Below, in pieces: positions 23,738-32,556 of a stretch of 44,979 nucleotides of DNA (within the stretch, counting starts at the first letter, position 1; every line of letters begins with the position of its first letter). Below the pieces are notes generated by a model. It worked only from the letters and a program-made list of their open reading frames with translations, did no database searches and had not been told where the DNA came from. Where the stretch lies: positions 22,599-67,577 of the forward strand of contig PLEC01000011.1 of assembly GCA_003136935.1 (NCBI GenBank), given 5' to 3'. The position numbers and the translations under genes are program-made. Source of the stretch: Gammaproteobacteria bacterium. GTDB taxonomy: Bacteria > Pseudomonadota > Gammaproteobacteria > Steroidobacterales > Steroidobacteraceae.

Positions 23738-24928
23738 TCATAGCGGCGCAGTGCGATTCGTGAGCGCACGAACAACGCGCTGAATGCGCTCAACCCAACG
23801 TTCGTACACGTAGTAGTACAGTGCAGGCAACGGATCTGACCATCTAAAATAGCCATCGACGGCGCGCATTCCGGCGGCGAGCGGAGTGCGAAACCCGACA
23901 GATGAACGCCAGGCGAGCCGTGGAGACGCCGCAGCAATAGGTGGCGAGTGGCATTCCAGCTCGCTCATGTACGTCCTTAACGGAAGATTTACGCCGCACA
24001 ATGTGGCGATTTCCTCCTGCCAATCCGTCCGCCCCACGGTGGGCTCGATGATGACAAAGCGCCCGCTGCGTCGGTCGCGCTTGAATTCAAGGCTGCCCAA
24101 TCCCCGGTATTCAACGCGCGTGATGAACTGCATGGTCGGAGCGAGGAGCTCGCGGGCCACTTCAGGCGCCGCGACGCAGACGGCCGTACTGCCGATGCCG
24201 GGCGGAGTGCAGAGAAGCTTTCGACCGGTAAACAAACCGAGTAGGTTACTGGAACGATCGCAACTGAAGAGCGTAAAGAATAGTTCCGTATCGGGTCCGT
24301 CGACCCATTCCTGGACGACGACGCTCGGCGCGCATGAGAGCATCTGCGTCCCGACGCGCTGCGCCTCGTGGAGGGTCTCAACTCGTACCGCGCGCTCAAC
24401 GATACCCTTCAACACGAGAGTCTTATCGGCCGGCTTGATTATCAGAGGGGGTCGCAGGTTACGGAGCAGTTCCAAGTTGGCGACATGATTGACACATACC
24501 GCCCGCGGCACGACGAAGCGTTCGCGCTCCGCGAGCGCCTGGAACATCGCCTTGTCGGCGAGCGCCCGCACAACCGCCTCGGAGGGCAAACTAATGCGGT
24601 AATGCGCTTCGATCTCACGCCGGTAAGCGGATACACAATTGACGCACTCATCACTGGTCAGAATCAGCACCGGTCGGCATGTAAGGAGTTCGGCGAGCGC
24701 TATGAGGGAGTCGATCAGGCCGCGACCCTCCAGTGCAGGAACGGCGACATACTTGCAGTACCGCGACCAACTGGCCGCACAGAGGCGCGTGGTCTCAAGC
24801 AGATAGATCGGCATTCGGCCGTGTGCAAGGCTGCGGACCACACCCAAAGCGTTCAAGGTCCCGCCCATGACCACAACAGGGACTTGCGCTGAATCTCCAG
24901 AACCGACACTACGCCGGCGGCTTTTCAT
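23738..24928 (-). CDS. ATP-grasp ligase-like protein
   Basis: 396 residues with an ATP-grasp layout. It has a pre-ATP-grasp Rossmann-like domain (VVVMGGTLNALGVVRSL), then LPSEAVVRALADKAMFQ, the nucleotide lysine stretch PPLIIKPADKTL, VVVQEWVDGPDTELFF, and the metal-binding LGSLEFKRDRRSGRFVIIEPTVGR (Glu/Asn region, here EPTVG). Such enzymes join a carboxylate to an amine or other nucleophile through an acyl phosphate. The closest type is the carboxylate-amine ligase group seen in glycan loci. Coupled with the flavoprotein, it suggests an amine or amide modification of the polymer or of a carrier; substrate unknown. ATG at 24928, no strong ribosome-binding site. Confidence 0.82.
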   Translation of the reverse strand: MKSRRRSVGSGDSAQVPVVVMGGTLNALGVVRSLAHGRMPIYLLETTRLCAASWSRYCKYVAVPALEGRGLIDSLIALAELLTCRPVLILTSDECVNCVSAYRREIEAHYRISLPSEAVVRALADKAMFQALAERERFVVPRAVCVNHVANLELLRNLRPPLIIKPADKTLVLKGIVERAVRVETLHEAQRVGTQMLSCAPSVVVQEWVDGPDTELFFTLFSCDRSSNLLGLFTGRKLLCTPPGIGSTAVCVAAPEVARELLAPTMQFITRVEYRGLGSLEFKRDRRSGRFVIIEPTVGRTDWQEEIATLCGVNLPLRTYMSELECHSPPIAAASPRLAWRSSVGFRTPLAAGMRAVDGYFRWSDPLPALYYYVYERWVERIQRVVRALTNRTAPL

Positions 24929-24970
24929 TCTGGGATTCTAACGGCGTTAGACGGTTCCTTGAGCCATCCT

Positions 24971-24992
24971 CGGCCATCACGGCCGTCTTTTT
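24971..24992 (+). terminator. Intrinsic terminator-like hairpin with T-run
   Basis: CGGCC-ATCAC-GGCCG stem-loop followed by TCTTTTT on the plus strand. No plus-strand gene ends nearby, so it may be an orphan terminator left after a deletion, or it may insulate the ATP-grasp promoter. Confidence 0.5.
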
Positions 24993-25138
24993 GTGACGAA
25001 TTTCTAAGTTGAGCGAATCGCCGCCTCTGTGCCGGCTCCGTTCGAAGGCGGCATGTCAGCTCACACGACCGGGCGAGGCATCTCGTAGCTGCCAGGCCTG
25101 CCGGCGTGCCGTCCAGCCCGTTACTTGAAATGCGGCGC

Positions 25139-25156
25139 GTGTGACGCGTTTCACAT
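25139..25156. promoter_or_regulatory. Second CRP/FNR-family operator
   Basis: A perfect TGTGA-N6-TCACA site (25140-25155), the same consensus as at 15170. A -10-like TACGCT at 25186 would put it near -50 for a plus-strand promoter, an activator position. The plus-strand gene behind it is now truncated. Confidence 0.65.
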
Positions 25157-25193
25157 CGCCTGGGTACCCTCGAGTGTTTTGCAGGTACGCTAA

Positions 25194-25208
25194 GCACTGT
25201 CACAGTGC
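25194..25208. promoter_or_regulatory. 15-bp palindrome near the presumed transcription start
   Basis: GCACTGT-C-ACAGTGC, perfect 7-bp arms around one base, directly after the -10-like TACGCT. Could be a repressor operator. Confidence 0.4.
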
Positions 25209-25236
25209 AGCGTATGGGCGCCAACGAGGTAGGTGA

Positions 25237-25554
25237 ATGCTAAGCCCGGCCACAATCATCTTTTGGACCTGCAGCGCTCTACTGCTCTATTTGTATGTCG
25301 TGTATCCGCCCCTCGTACGACTGCTCGCGATCAGGTTCGGCAGGCCGATCGTCCGCGGCAACGCTCTGCCTACGGTCACGGTCATCGTCACCGCGTACAA
25401 CGAAGAAAAGAGCATCGTGGCGAAGCTTTCGAATCTGGCAAGCTTGGACTACCCCGCGTCATTGCTCAACGTACTGGTTGCCTCAGCGCCCTGGGTGCGC
25501 CCAGGCCGGAACCAACCACCACCGCCGGTATGGTCACGGACGCAGGCAATTTAG
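25237..25554 (+). pseudogene. N-terminal fragment of a membrane-linked GT2 glycosyltransferase
   Basis: The first ~83 residues are a proper GT2 start: a membrane helix (IIFWTCSALLLYLYVVYPP), a cytoplasmic segment, and TVTVIVTAYNEEKSIVAKL followed by LDYPASLLNVLVAS. At about 25485, where the conserved S-D-G/DxD region should follow, the sequence changes to Pro/Arg-rich non-family residues and stops at 25554. The catalytic part is lost. GAGGTAGGTGA precedes the ATG, so the start signals are intact. Confidence 0.8.
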
Positions 25555-25639
25555 CCATTGTGCCGGCGCATAGTGACGTACTCCAGATACTCGGCTCGGT
25601 ACCGGTGCGTTCCGTGCAGCGACACGAACTACCTCAATA

Positions 25640-27277
25640 CTATCTGCCAAGCCAGACCCTTTCCCCGGCTGCGGTAAATGTAACGGTATCGCTCTTAAAT
25701 GGCAGGAACACCCTTTGAATCTCAAGTGGACTTGGCGATGGATACTCCTTGAAACTCCAGCCGTCACGGGCGGATTCGTCAGTTCCGAAGAGAGAATCCC
25801 CCAGAAAGACTCGGCCACCGTGCCGCATCGTTTCTTGAATATTGCGCAATTCCGCAGCTTCCCAGCCGGTTCCACGCATCACGATCTCATTCGAAAGATT
25901 GTCGATCTTCGGCATGTTAGGGTCATGCGGGTTGGAAATGACCGACTTACGCTGACCAAGCACTATTACTAAATCTTTACCGGAGGTAGCTTTGTGCAGT
26001 TCGCGCAACCATTCTTGCCGGTAGGAATCCGTGCTGAAAGCCTTAGCGAATGCCCCTTCCCAGTTCACCGATGCGATACCGCACAAGGCGATCGCGATTA
26101 CCACATTAGCCATGCCGCCACGGGCATGCGCCTTCGTCTTCGCGGCCAGAGCCAATAGCAACAACTGAAAGGGCAAGGACGGGAAATAGCGTTCTAAGTC
26201 CGAACCCTGCCACGTTACCGCGAACAGCAGATTTGCGCAGATGGCAACCAGACTCGCGACAATTAGACCTCTTTCAAAGTTGGAGTGCGTCGCGAAACGC
26301 TTCAGCAGGACGTAGCTGCTGTACATGGCACCTGCGTACACGACGATAGGTGTCAGCATCCACGGTGACCAGGGAAAACCCCGTTCGTGGAGACCCCACA
26401 AACGCAGCTTTTGACCGAGGTCGGATATCGACAGTATGGATTGAGGCCATCCAATCAGAACCCGGGCTAGTTGCGATACACCAAGATGTGCAGGAATGCC
26501 GTGATTTGTTGATGAAAGCCACAGATGTAAGCTGCGCGCCGGGGGGCGCCCGCCCGATTCGAAGGCGTGCGTCGCTTGAACGTTCCATGCAGCGAGCAGC
26601 GGCACGACAAACGTGAGCACACACCCAGTCATCATGGCTATTGAATTTCTCAGGTGGTCGCGCCGCAATGCGCGATCCCAGCGAGGCGTCAAAACCAGAA
26701 TCAGAAGCACGGCTGGAATGGAGAGGCACTGAATCGCCCAGGTTGCTGCCGAGGCGCCTGCGAACCCACCCGCCAGGACCGCAGAACACAATGATGCCGG
26801 CGCATCGCGCTTCGCCACTGCAAAAATCATCGCGATGATAAGCAGGAAAATACTCAGGCTATAGCTACAGCCTGAAAATGAATAAGTCCAGAAGCCGTTC
26901 GATACAACCAGCAGTGCGGCAGTCGCACTTGTGATGAATCGGTTGCACCCTACTTTCAAGAGAAAAAACGACATTCCAACGACAGCCAGCGCGCTCGACA
27001 TCAGCGAAAGCCACTGTAACGTCCACAGAGCATCGGAGACTGATCGAAGACCACCAACGGAGGCTGCCACGAGATAGGCAAGCGGACGCCACAATAGGTG
27101 TCCAGGCTCGATCAGATTGCCGGCCCGAATATCGCTTACGTAGGTCGTGGCGTCCCCGTACCAAACGGAGTTGGACAAACCAAAGAGAAGCAAGCTCCCG
27201 AGCGCGATGACGGTGATCAACATCCAATCCGAACGATCGAGTGAGCCCCTCTCCAGCACAGTAGTAGACATGCTCAT
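25640..27277 (-). CDS. Polytopic membrane protein, GT-C-like
   Basis: 545 residues with about eleven hydrophobic helices in the first ~430 residues and a ~110-residue soluble C-terminal tail. The first periplasmic loop contains SVWYGDATTYV and GHLLWRPLAYL, where an acidic pair after helix 1 recalls GT-C glycosyltransferases and DUF2723-type proteins. These use polyprenyl-phosphate sugars at the periplasmic side. The family assignment is tentative. Base composition is clearly lower in GC than in region A, and the gene stands alone, so it may have been acquired separately. ATG at 27277 or 27271. Confidence 0.6.
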   Translation of the reverse strand: MSMSTTVLERGSLDRSDWMLITVIALGSLLLFGLSNSVWYGDATTYVSDIRAGNLIEPGHLLWRPLAYLVAASVGGLRSVSDALWTLQWLSLMSSALAVVGMSFFLLKVGCNRFITSATAALLVVSNGFWTYSFSGCSYSLSIFLLIIAMIFAVAKRDAPASLCSAVLAGGFAGASAATWAIQCLSIPAVLLILVLTPRWDRALRRDHLRNSIAMMTGCVLTFVVPLLAAWNVQATHAFESGGRPPARSLHLWLSSTNHGIPAHLGVSQLARVLIGWPQSILSISDLGQKLRLWGLHERGFPWSPWMLTPIVVYAGAMYSSYVLLKRFATHSNFERGLIVASLVAICANLLFAVTWQGSDLERYFPSLPFQLLLLALAAKTKAHARGGMANVVIAIALCGIASVNWEGAFAKAFSTDSYRQEWLRELHKATSGKDLVIVLGQRKSVISNPHDPNMPKIDNLSNEIVMRGTGWEAAELRNIQETMRHGGRVFLGDSLFGTDESARDGWSFKEYPSPSPLEIQRVFLPFKSDTVTFTAAGERVWLGR

Positions 27278-28136
27278 AGAGATTGTTTCGCCCCGTCCCG
27301 AGTACTTATTGGCCGCGAAAAACGAATGCTTTGAGGCGACAAGTTTAACAGAAGGCCTGCGAGCACCTGCGGCGAGCGTAAGAACCGGGCGATCGTGGGC
27401 GGCGGTGCTTACGGGGCGACCTGACGCCCGAGGAGTATGCCGAAAGAGGTTTAGCGAGAGAGCAAGAACGGGTATCTAACCCGGGTGTCAGGTCATATCG
27501 GCTCAGTTTGGCTTAACAGCGGCAGCATAGTGTCGATAGATGTCTTTGGCGATAACGGCGGGCCTCCTCCGGGGTCCCTTTAGTTTCTGACGTCTTGATG
27601 GGCCGCCGCCTGCCTCTCCAGGAGTTCCTTACGCTTCAGCTCCGAGACGCTCACTCCGCCGGACTTCGTTCGCCGCATACCCGTTCCGGGAGGGTCTATT
27701 ATCCACTGTGTCCGGAACTGGGGGACACCTACGGCGCTTCTTGAGGGGCCTCAGAACTGTTTACAGAACATCCCGCAGCATGACCTTGTCCAGAGGACGT
27801 GACGTTCTCGCTGTATAATTTCCGGCGTAAGTATCGATCGGTGTCCGACACCTGCCCACTCGAGCGGTACGTTTCCGAACGCTTCTTGCCGGAGTCGGTC
27901 GAGCACGAACTATGGGTCACGACGAGAGGAAAACGTGCGGGCGTGCCTTTGTATTGCCGAGGCGAAGGCCGGTGCGCGAGAGAAGCTCCCGTTGGCCTCG
28001 GTCGCACCCATCGAGTCGACATGGGGGCACCTGATGCCGACGCCCGGATGCGAGCTGAGTACGCCGCTCAGCGCGCCTTCATCTGCAGTGAGGGTGTGAT
28101 GACGTCGCGGCATTCGGTCAACGCTGAGCCGCCGCG
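27278..28136. other. Long intergenic region (859 bp) without a recognised gene
   Basis: No reading frame here carries a family motif. A frame ending as ATGA on the flippase start (27799-28140) has shadow-like composition. GTGTCC-N9-GGACAC at 27708-27728 resembles an IS end, and a short minus-strand frame around 27675-27580 (MRRTKSGGVSVSELKRK) looks like a gene remnant of unknown family. TATAAT at 27814-27819 might be a -10 box. Confidence 0.45.
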
Positions 28137-29633
28137 ATGAGCGACGATCAGCTGAAGCTGCGTGCGCTGTCCGGGGTCCGTTGGACGGTCTCTGCCCGCG
28201 CAATCGTGCAACTCATCACCTGGCCCGTGACTATCGTCGTCATGCGACTGTTACATCCGCACGACTACGGCGTCGTCGCGATGTCGACCATCGTCATCGG
28301 ATTCGTCGCCCTGTTCGGCGAGCCGGGACTGGCTGCGGGACTGGTGCAGACGCAGGTTCTGCGCGAGGACACGAGCCGGGTCGCAAGCGGCGTCATCCTG
28401 CTGCTCAATCTCGCTTTGCTGACGGCGCTGATGCTGGCCGCCCCGGCGATTGCCACCTGGTACGGCGAGCCACAACTCACGCTTGTGATCCGCGTTGCTT
28501 CGCTTTCGCTGCTTTCCACCGCCATAGCGACGGTCCCGCAGGCGCTGCTGCAGCGCAATCTGCGCTTCCGGGAGCTGGCTCTGGCGCTGATCGCGGGAAA
28601 TCTTGCGGGATGCCTGGCGACCGTGACTCTCGCCTTTCTTGACTTCGGGGTGTGGGCCCTGGTCATCGGAAGCCTGGTCATCTCGTTCGTGACCTCGGTC
28701 GTCATCATCTATTACCACGGCGCGGTAGTCTGGCCCGACTTCTCCAGGGGCCTGGCGCCGGTGCGCCACCTGGTGCACTTCAGCGCCCACGTCGTGGGCA
28801 GCCGCATTCTGTGGTATTGGTCGTTCAGCCTGGACCTGATCATCCTGGGCCGGCTGGTGCCAGCTTCCGCGGTTGGCAGCTACAGCGTCGGCTCGAACCT
28901 CGCCGCAATTCCCGGCGACAAGGTTATGGACGCGTTGAACCGCGTGTCCTTTCCAACGCTGAGCCGCATGCGCACCGATCCGGTGCGCTTCAATTCGACC
29001 GCTGAGCGGCTGCTGCGTTTGCTGGCGCTTTTTGGGTTCTCCATCGCCTGGGGCATTGCCGCCGTCGCCCCGGAATTTGTCCACGTCGTCCTGTCAGACA
29101 AGTGGCGGCTGGCGGTGATTCCGCTCGTCATGGTGTCGATTGCCGCTCCGATCCGAATGCTGTGGGCATTCCATAACACCGTGAATGTTGCCGTGGGCTT
29201 CCCGGCGGTAAGCACCAGGGTCCTGACGGTGAGCGGCGTCCTGCTGCCCATCGGCATTCTGGTCGGCGCCCGTGCGGACGGCATCAACGGCGCCGCCATC
29301 AGCTTGGTGGTGGTTTACCCGATCGTGTTCCTGGTCTCGACGTTTCTCAACTGCCGGGCAACGGGGCGCGCCGTGCGCGACAGTCTGCGCCAGCTGCTCG
29401 TTCCCTTTGCCGGCGGTATCTGCATGCTGAGCGCAGTATCCGTGACGCGAGCGCTCTTGTCCGCTCGCCTGCCGTCGAGCGCCCTGCTGTGCATCGAAAC
29501 GCTCATCGGTGCGACCGTCTTCCTTGGAGTGGTGAGACTCATCGGACCAGCGGTGCTCGCCGACGCGCGCGCCCTGCTGCGCGACCTGCTGCGGCCTGAC
29601 GACCGGGCAGCCGCGGGCCTTGTGAACCCATGA
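28137..29633 (+). CDS. Wzx-type lipid-linked oligosaccharide flippase
   Basis: 498 residues with 12-14 hydrophobic helices and the N-terminal pattern of the polysaccharide synthase/MATE-like flippases: GVRWTVSARAIVQLITWPVT, RLLHPHDYGVVAMSTIVIGF and EPGLAAGLVQ. It flips undecaprenyl-diphosphate-linked repeat units across the inner membrane. The stop overlaps the start of the GT2 gene by 4 bp (ATGA), so they are coupled. A second flippase, reduced to its N-terminus, lies at 34934. Confidence 0.92.
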   Translation: MSDDQLKLRALSGVRWTVSARAIVQLITWPVTIVVMRLLHPHDYGVVAMSTIVIGFVALFGEPGLAAGLVQTQVLREDTSRVASGVILLLNLALLTALMLAAPAIATWYGEPQLTLVIRVASLSLLSTAIATVPQALLQRNLRFRELALALIAGNLAGCLATVTLAFLDFGVWALVIGSLVISFVTSVVIIYYHGAVVWPDFSRGLAPVRHLVHFSAHVVGSRILWYWSFSLDLIILGRLVPASAVGSYSVGSNLAAIPGDKVMDALNRVSFPTLSRMRTDPVRFNSTAERLLRLLALFGFSIAWGIAAVAPEFVHVVLSDKWRLAVIPLVMVSIAAPIRMLWAFHNTVNVAVGFPAVSTRVLTVSGVLLPIGILVGARADGINGAAISLVVVYPIVFLVSTFLNCRATGRAVRDSLRQLLVPFAGGICMLSAVSVTRALLSARLPSSALLCIETLIGATVFLGVVRLIGPAVLADARALLRDLLRPDDRAAAGLVNP

Positions 29634-30601
29634 GTTCCGAGCGCCCCACGGCGGGTCGCGGCGCTCCTGCCCCCGGCGTGAGCGTGATCATCCCAGCCTA
29701 CGGCGTGGCGCAGTACATAGCCGAGACACTGGATTCCGTGTTCGCGCAGACCTACCGGGACTTCGAGATCATCGTGGTCAACGACGGTTGCCCGGACAGC
29801 GCGGCGCTGGAAGCGGCTCTGCGCCCCTATCGTGAGCGCATCGTCTACATAAGGAAGGAAAACGGGGGAGTCTCCTCGGCTCGCAATGCCGGGATGCGCG
29901 CCGCGCGTGCGCCGTTGATTGCCTTCCTGGACGGCGACGATGCATGGCTGCCGGATTTTCTCGCCGTCCAGACCGACTATCTGCGCGCCCATCCGCACAC
30001 CGCCATTGTCTACTGCGACGGCAGGATATTCGGCGATACGCCGCTCGCGGGTCGCAGCGGGATGGAGTTCTCGCCGTCGCGTGGCGAGGTGAGCTTCGAG
30101 AGCCTGGCGTTGTCCCGGTGCTCCGTAGCCCTGATCGCAGTCGTGGCGCGCAAGGCGTCGATCCTCGCCGTTGGCGGTTTTGACGAGAGCCTGCGGCGGG
30201 CGGAAGACTTCGATCTGTGGCTCCGTGTGGCTCACGCGGGCGCCAGGATTTCCTATCACCGACGGCTGCTGTTTCGTTATCGCCGGCGCGCCACCGGCCT
30301 GTCCGCTGATGATATTGCCATGGCAGAGGCCGCCCTGCGCATGTTCGACAAGCTGGAGCGGACCCTGCAGTTGTCCGCGTCCGAGCAAGCGGCCCTCGCG
30401 ACCGGCAGGCAAGCATACCGCGCCGACGTCAGTTACTTCCGCATGAAGGATGCCATGCGTCGAGGTGAGGCGCGGATGGCGCTGGGCGCAGTGCGTGATT
30501 TGCTGCCCCTGCGCCGCACGATGAAATTTGCCCTACTGGCCTTCGCACTGCGGTGGGCACCGCTTCTCACGCTGCGCATCGCTCGCTGGCGCCAGCGCTA
30601 G
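29630..30601 (+). CDS. GT2 family glycosyltransferase
   Basis: 323 residues. GT-A fold signals: VSVIIPAYGVAQYIAETLDS, IIVVNDGCPD, KENGGVSSARNAGM, FLDGDDAWLPDF (DxD) and the ED-W base motif RAEDFDLWLRVA. The C-terminal ~80 residues form a helical tail (RMKDAMRRGEARMALGAVRD, then MKFALLAFALRWAP) without clear membrane helices. It should transfer a sugar from an NDP-sugar to the lipid-linked repeat unit in the cytoplasm. It overlaps the flippase gene as ATGA. The gene at 38164 and the relic at 41581 are paralogues. Confidence 0.92.
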   Translation: MSSERPTAGRGAPAPGVSVIIPAYGVAQYIAETLDSVFAQTYRDFEIIVVNDGCPDSAALEAALRPYRERIVYIRKENGGVSSARNAGMRAARAPLIAFLDGDDAWLPDFLAVQTDYLRAHPHTAIVYCDGRIFGDTPLAGRSGMEFSPSRGEVSFESLALSRCSVALIAVVARKASILAVGGFDESLRRAEDFDLWLRVAHAGARISYHRRLLFRYRRRATGLSADDIAMAEAALRMFDKLERTLQLSASEQAALATGRQAYRADVSYFRMKDAMRRGEARMALGAVRDLLPLRRTMKFALLAFALRWAPLLTLRIARWRQR

Positions 30602-30699
30602 TCAGCAGGAAACGGCCGGCGGTCATCGCCGAGGCCGCCTCCAGAAGAAACATTTTGCTGGCGCCGAAAATCGTCGACCGCCTTGCGGCAATAAGGCCA

Positions 30700-31012
30700 G
30701 GAGCGCGCGCCTTGAGCATGGCGCGCATGAAGATCGTGGCACAGCACGCCACACGCCCGCTTCGATAAGGTCGCCCGGAATTTCCGCAGCCAGTACCTCA
30801 GCGATGCAGGATTGCAGGTTGTTGAACCGTGCCAGCGGCAGCATGGAAACGGCCGGTCCTTTGATGTAGTGCTCGATGAATCCATGCACGAACCGCATCT
30901 CATTCTCTTGGCTCGTGTCCGGTTCGATCAGGTGCAGCGTGTTAGTCAGCGATTTCTTCAGCACATCGAGGTAGAGCTCGACCGCATTGGCATCCTTCGC
31001 TTGGCCGTCCAT
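30700..31012 (-). pseudogene. N-terminal relic of a TylF/MycF-like O-methyltransferase
   Basis: From the ATG at 31012 the minus strand encodes VELYLDVLKKSLTNTL, RFVHGFIEHYIKGPAVSMLP and IPGDLIEAGVWR, the N-terminus of macrocin-O-methyltransferase-like proteins. It then shifts frame and continues as ATIFMRAMLKA before losing similarity near 30700. The SAM-binding core is absent. It faces the GT2 gene tail to tail. Confidence 0.75.
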
Positions 31013-31026
31013 CTTTGTCCTCCTCG

Positions 31027-31380
31027 TCAATCCGCCAATTCCGGATGAGCATCTGCCCAGCTTATCGCCGCGTTGCGCGGCCACATGGCAAGCCCGTACC
31101 GGTACCGCAGTCTACCTGCCAGATAATCTACCTTGCGCTGCGCGTTCCCCTCGAGTACCCCGGAGGATACGGGAGCGACGCTCAGCAATACGGTCAGGCC
31201 ACCGTGGTTCACATAGGGCTCGTTCAGGACCTCGAGATGAGGATGATCGCGCACGGCAGCCGAGTCGTGAAACCAGGCATGACCCACTATCGCGCGTACC
31301 GACGGTTGCAGCTGCAGACACCGAGCAGCGCGATAGTAGGCCCGCAGTACCTCTTTCGGCACGCTCAGTGCCCGGTTGCG
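31027..31380 (-). pseudogene. C-terminal fragment of an unidentified protein
   Basis: A coherent frame on the minus strand contains AYYRAARCLQLQPSVRAIVG, HAWFHDSAAVRDHPHLEVLN, YLAGRLRYRYGLAMWPRNAA and ISWADAHPELAD before the stop. The conserved-looking Trp/His residues and ordinary codon use suggest a real C-terminus, but I cannot name the family. No start or N-terminal domain is present; upstream (above 31380) the strand carries a glycosyltransferase tail in the opposite direction. Confidence 0.5.
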
Positions 31381-31382
31381 GG

Positions 31383-31478
31383 AAGATCCTGTCCAAGTAT
31401 CATCTCGGACGGAACGTTGAAAGTCTCGCGCAAGAGTTCCGCAAGCGCGTTGCCGAGGGGCGCGCGGCAACCGAATGA
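31383..31478 (+). pseudogene. C-terminal tail of a GT4 glycosyltransferase
   Basis: The last 31 codons of a group 1 glycosyltransferase: KILSKYHLGRNVESLAQEF and a basic tail. It closely parallels the end of the complete GT4 at 42639 (HKVLAKYHLGRNVERLAEEF) but is not identical, so it is what remains of a paralogue deleted upstream. Confidence 0.75.
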
Positions 31479-31497
31479 GCAAGGGAATCAGCATCAT

Positions 31498-32556
31498 ATG
31501 GAGCCAACGATGTCTTTGCTACGACACACCAAGCTCGCGGTACTGAGCGCTAGCCGTGCTTTGGGTCTCGATCACATTGTCCTGAACTCGTCGTGGCGCC
31601 AGCAGCGCCTCCTCATCGTCTGCTGGCACAATATCTCGATCGACGATGAACACATTTGGGATCCGGCGTTGTGCGTCTCCCCGGATACGTTCAGATCCCG
31701 GCTCGATCTCCTACGCTCGATGCACTGCAATGTGCTGCCGTTTGGGCAGGCGCTTACGCGGCTGCGAGAGGGCACGCTTCCCCCCCGCGCCGTAGCCCTT
31801 ACCATCGACGATGGAGACAGCAGTGTCTATCTTCGAGCGTGGCCGATGCTTCGCGAGTTCGGATTCGCGGCGACTTTGTATTGGACTACGTATTACTCGA
31901 CCCACCCTTACGCGGTATTTGATCCTATGGTTTCCTATCTACTGTGGAAGGGTCGCGGGAGGTTCTTGCAGCTCAGGGAGCCATTGGTCCGTCGCAGTCT
32001 CAAGAGTTCCACTGATCGTGCTCACGCATTTCGCGCGATTTACGATTTCGCCCGAATGAACGCCTGGTCGGCGGAAAGGAAAGAGGCTTTCTTAGCCGAT
32101 CTGTCACAAACTCTCGAAATTGACTATCCGGAGATCAAGACCAAGCGCATTCTGCACCTCATCAGTCCAGCGGAGGCCCATGCGATGGTGGCGGAGGGGC
32201 TCGATCTGCAACTGCATACTCACCGACATCGTGTTCCACGAGACGTGGCGCTGTTCTCAAAGGAATTGGCGGACAACGCTCGCGTAATCCGCGAAGTCGG
32301 TGCCAATAATCCTTCACATTTCTGTTATCCGAGCGGGTCCTTCTTGCCGGAGTTTGCGGGTTGGCTACGGAACGACGGCGTCGTGTCGGCGACTACATGC
32401 CAACCGGGATTCGTTCGGCGGGAGTCGGACGACTATTTTCTTCCGCGCCTGTTGGATAAGGACGGTATGAGTTTGGTCGAATTCGCGGGCTGGATCAGTG
32501 GCGTCGCGGCCAAAATGTTTCGACAGCAACCGATTGATGACCACAGTTTTCGATAA
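31498..32556 (+). CDS. Polysaccharide deacetylase (NodB homology domain)
   Basis: 352 residues. The NodB signatures are ALTIDDGDSSVY (metal/catalytic Asp pair, usually TFDDG), LHTHRHRVP (H-x3-H metal ligands as HTHRH) and CYPSGSFLPEF. Family members remove N- or O-acetyl groups from sugars in a growing or finished polymer. The N-terminal part has no signal peptide, only a weak hydrophobic stretch, so action is probably cytoplasmic or on lipid-linked units. It is unlike the TIGR03006-type deacetylase of XrtA loci, which starts with a short LTVDVEDYF-type motif. ATG at 31498; ATG at 31510 is possible. It follows a GT4 remnant. Confidence 0.88.
   Translation: MEPTMSLLRHTKLAVLSASRALGLDHIVLNSSWRQQRLLIVCWHNISIDDEHIWDPALCVSPDTFRSRLDLLRSMHCNVLPFGQALTRLREGTLPPRAVALTIDDGDSSVYLRAWPMLREFGFAATLYWTTYYSTHPYAVFDPMVSYLLWKGRGRFLQLREPLVRRSLKSSTDRAHAFRAIYDFARMNAWSAERKEAFLADLSQTLEIDYPEIKTKRILHLISPAEAHAMVAEGLDLQLHTHRHRVPRDVALFSKELADNARVIREVGANNPSHFCYPSGSFLPEFAGWLRNDGVVSATTCQPGFVRRESDDYFLPRLLDKDGMSLVEFAGWISGVAAKMFRQQPIDDHSFR

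Larger units (their letters stand above)
24929..25236. other. Regulatory intergenic region of 308 bp
   Basis: No gene. It holds a terminator-like hairpin (24971-24992), a CRP-family operator (25139-25156), a -10-like TACGCT (25186-25191) and a 15-bp palindrome (25194-25208). It separates the ATP-grasp operon on the minus strand from a truncated GT2 on the plus strand. Confidence 0.6.

Noticed and set aside
27799-28140. 113-codon frame ending as ATGA on the flippase start
   Set aside because: The overlap looks like coupling, but the residues have no recognisable fold, and Arg/Ala-rich composition fits chance.
29315-30412. 365-codon minus-strand frame across the flippase/GT2 border
   Set aside because: Spans two coupled real genes in antisense, no motif.
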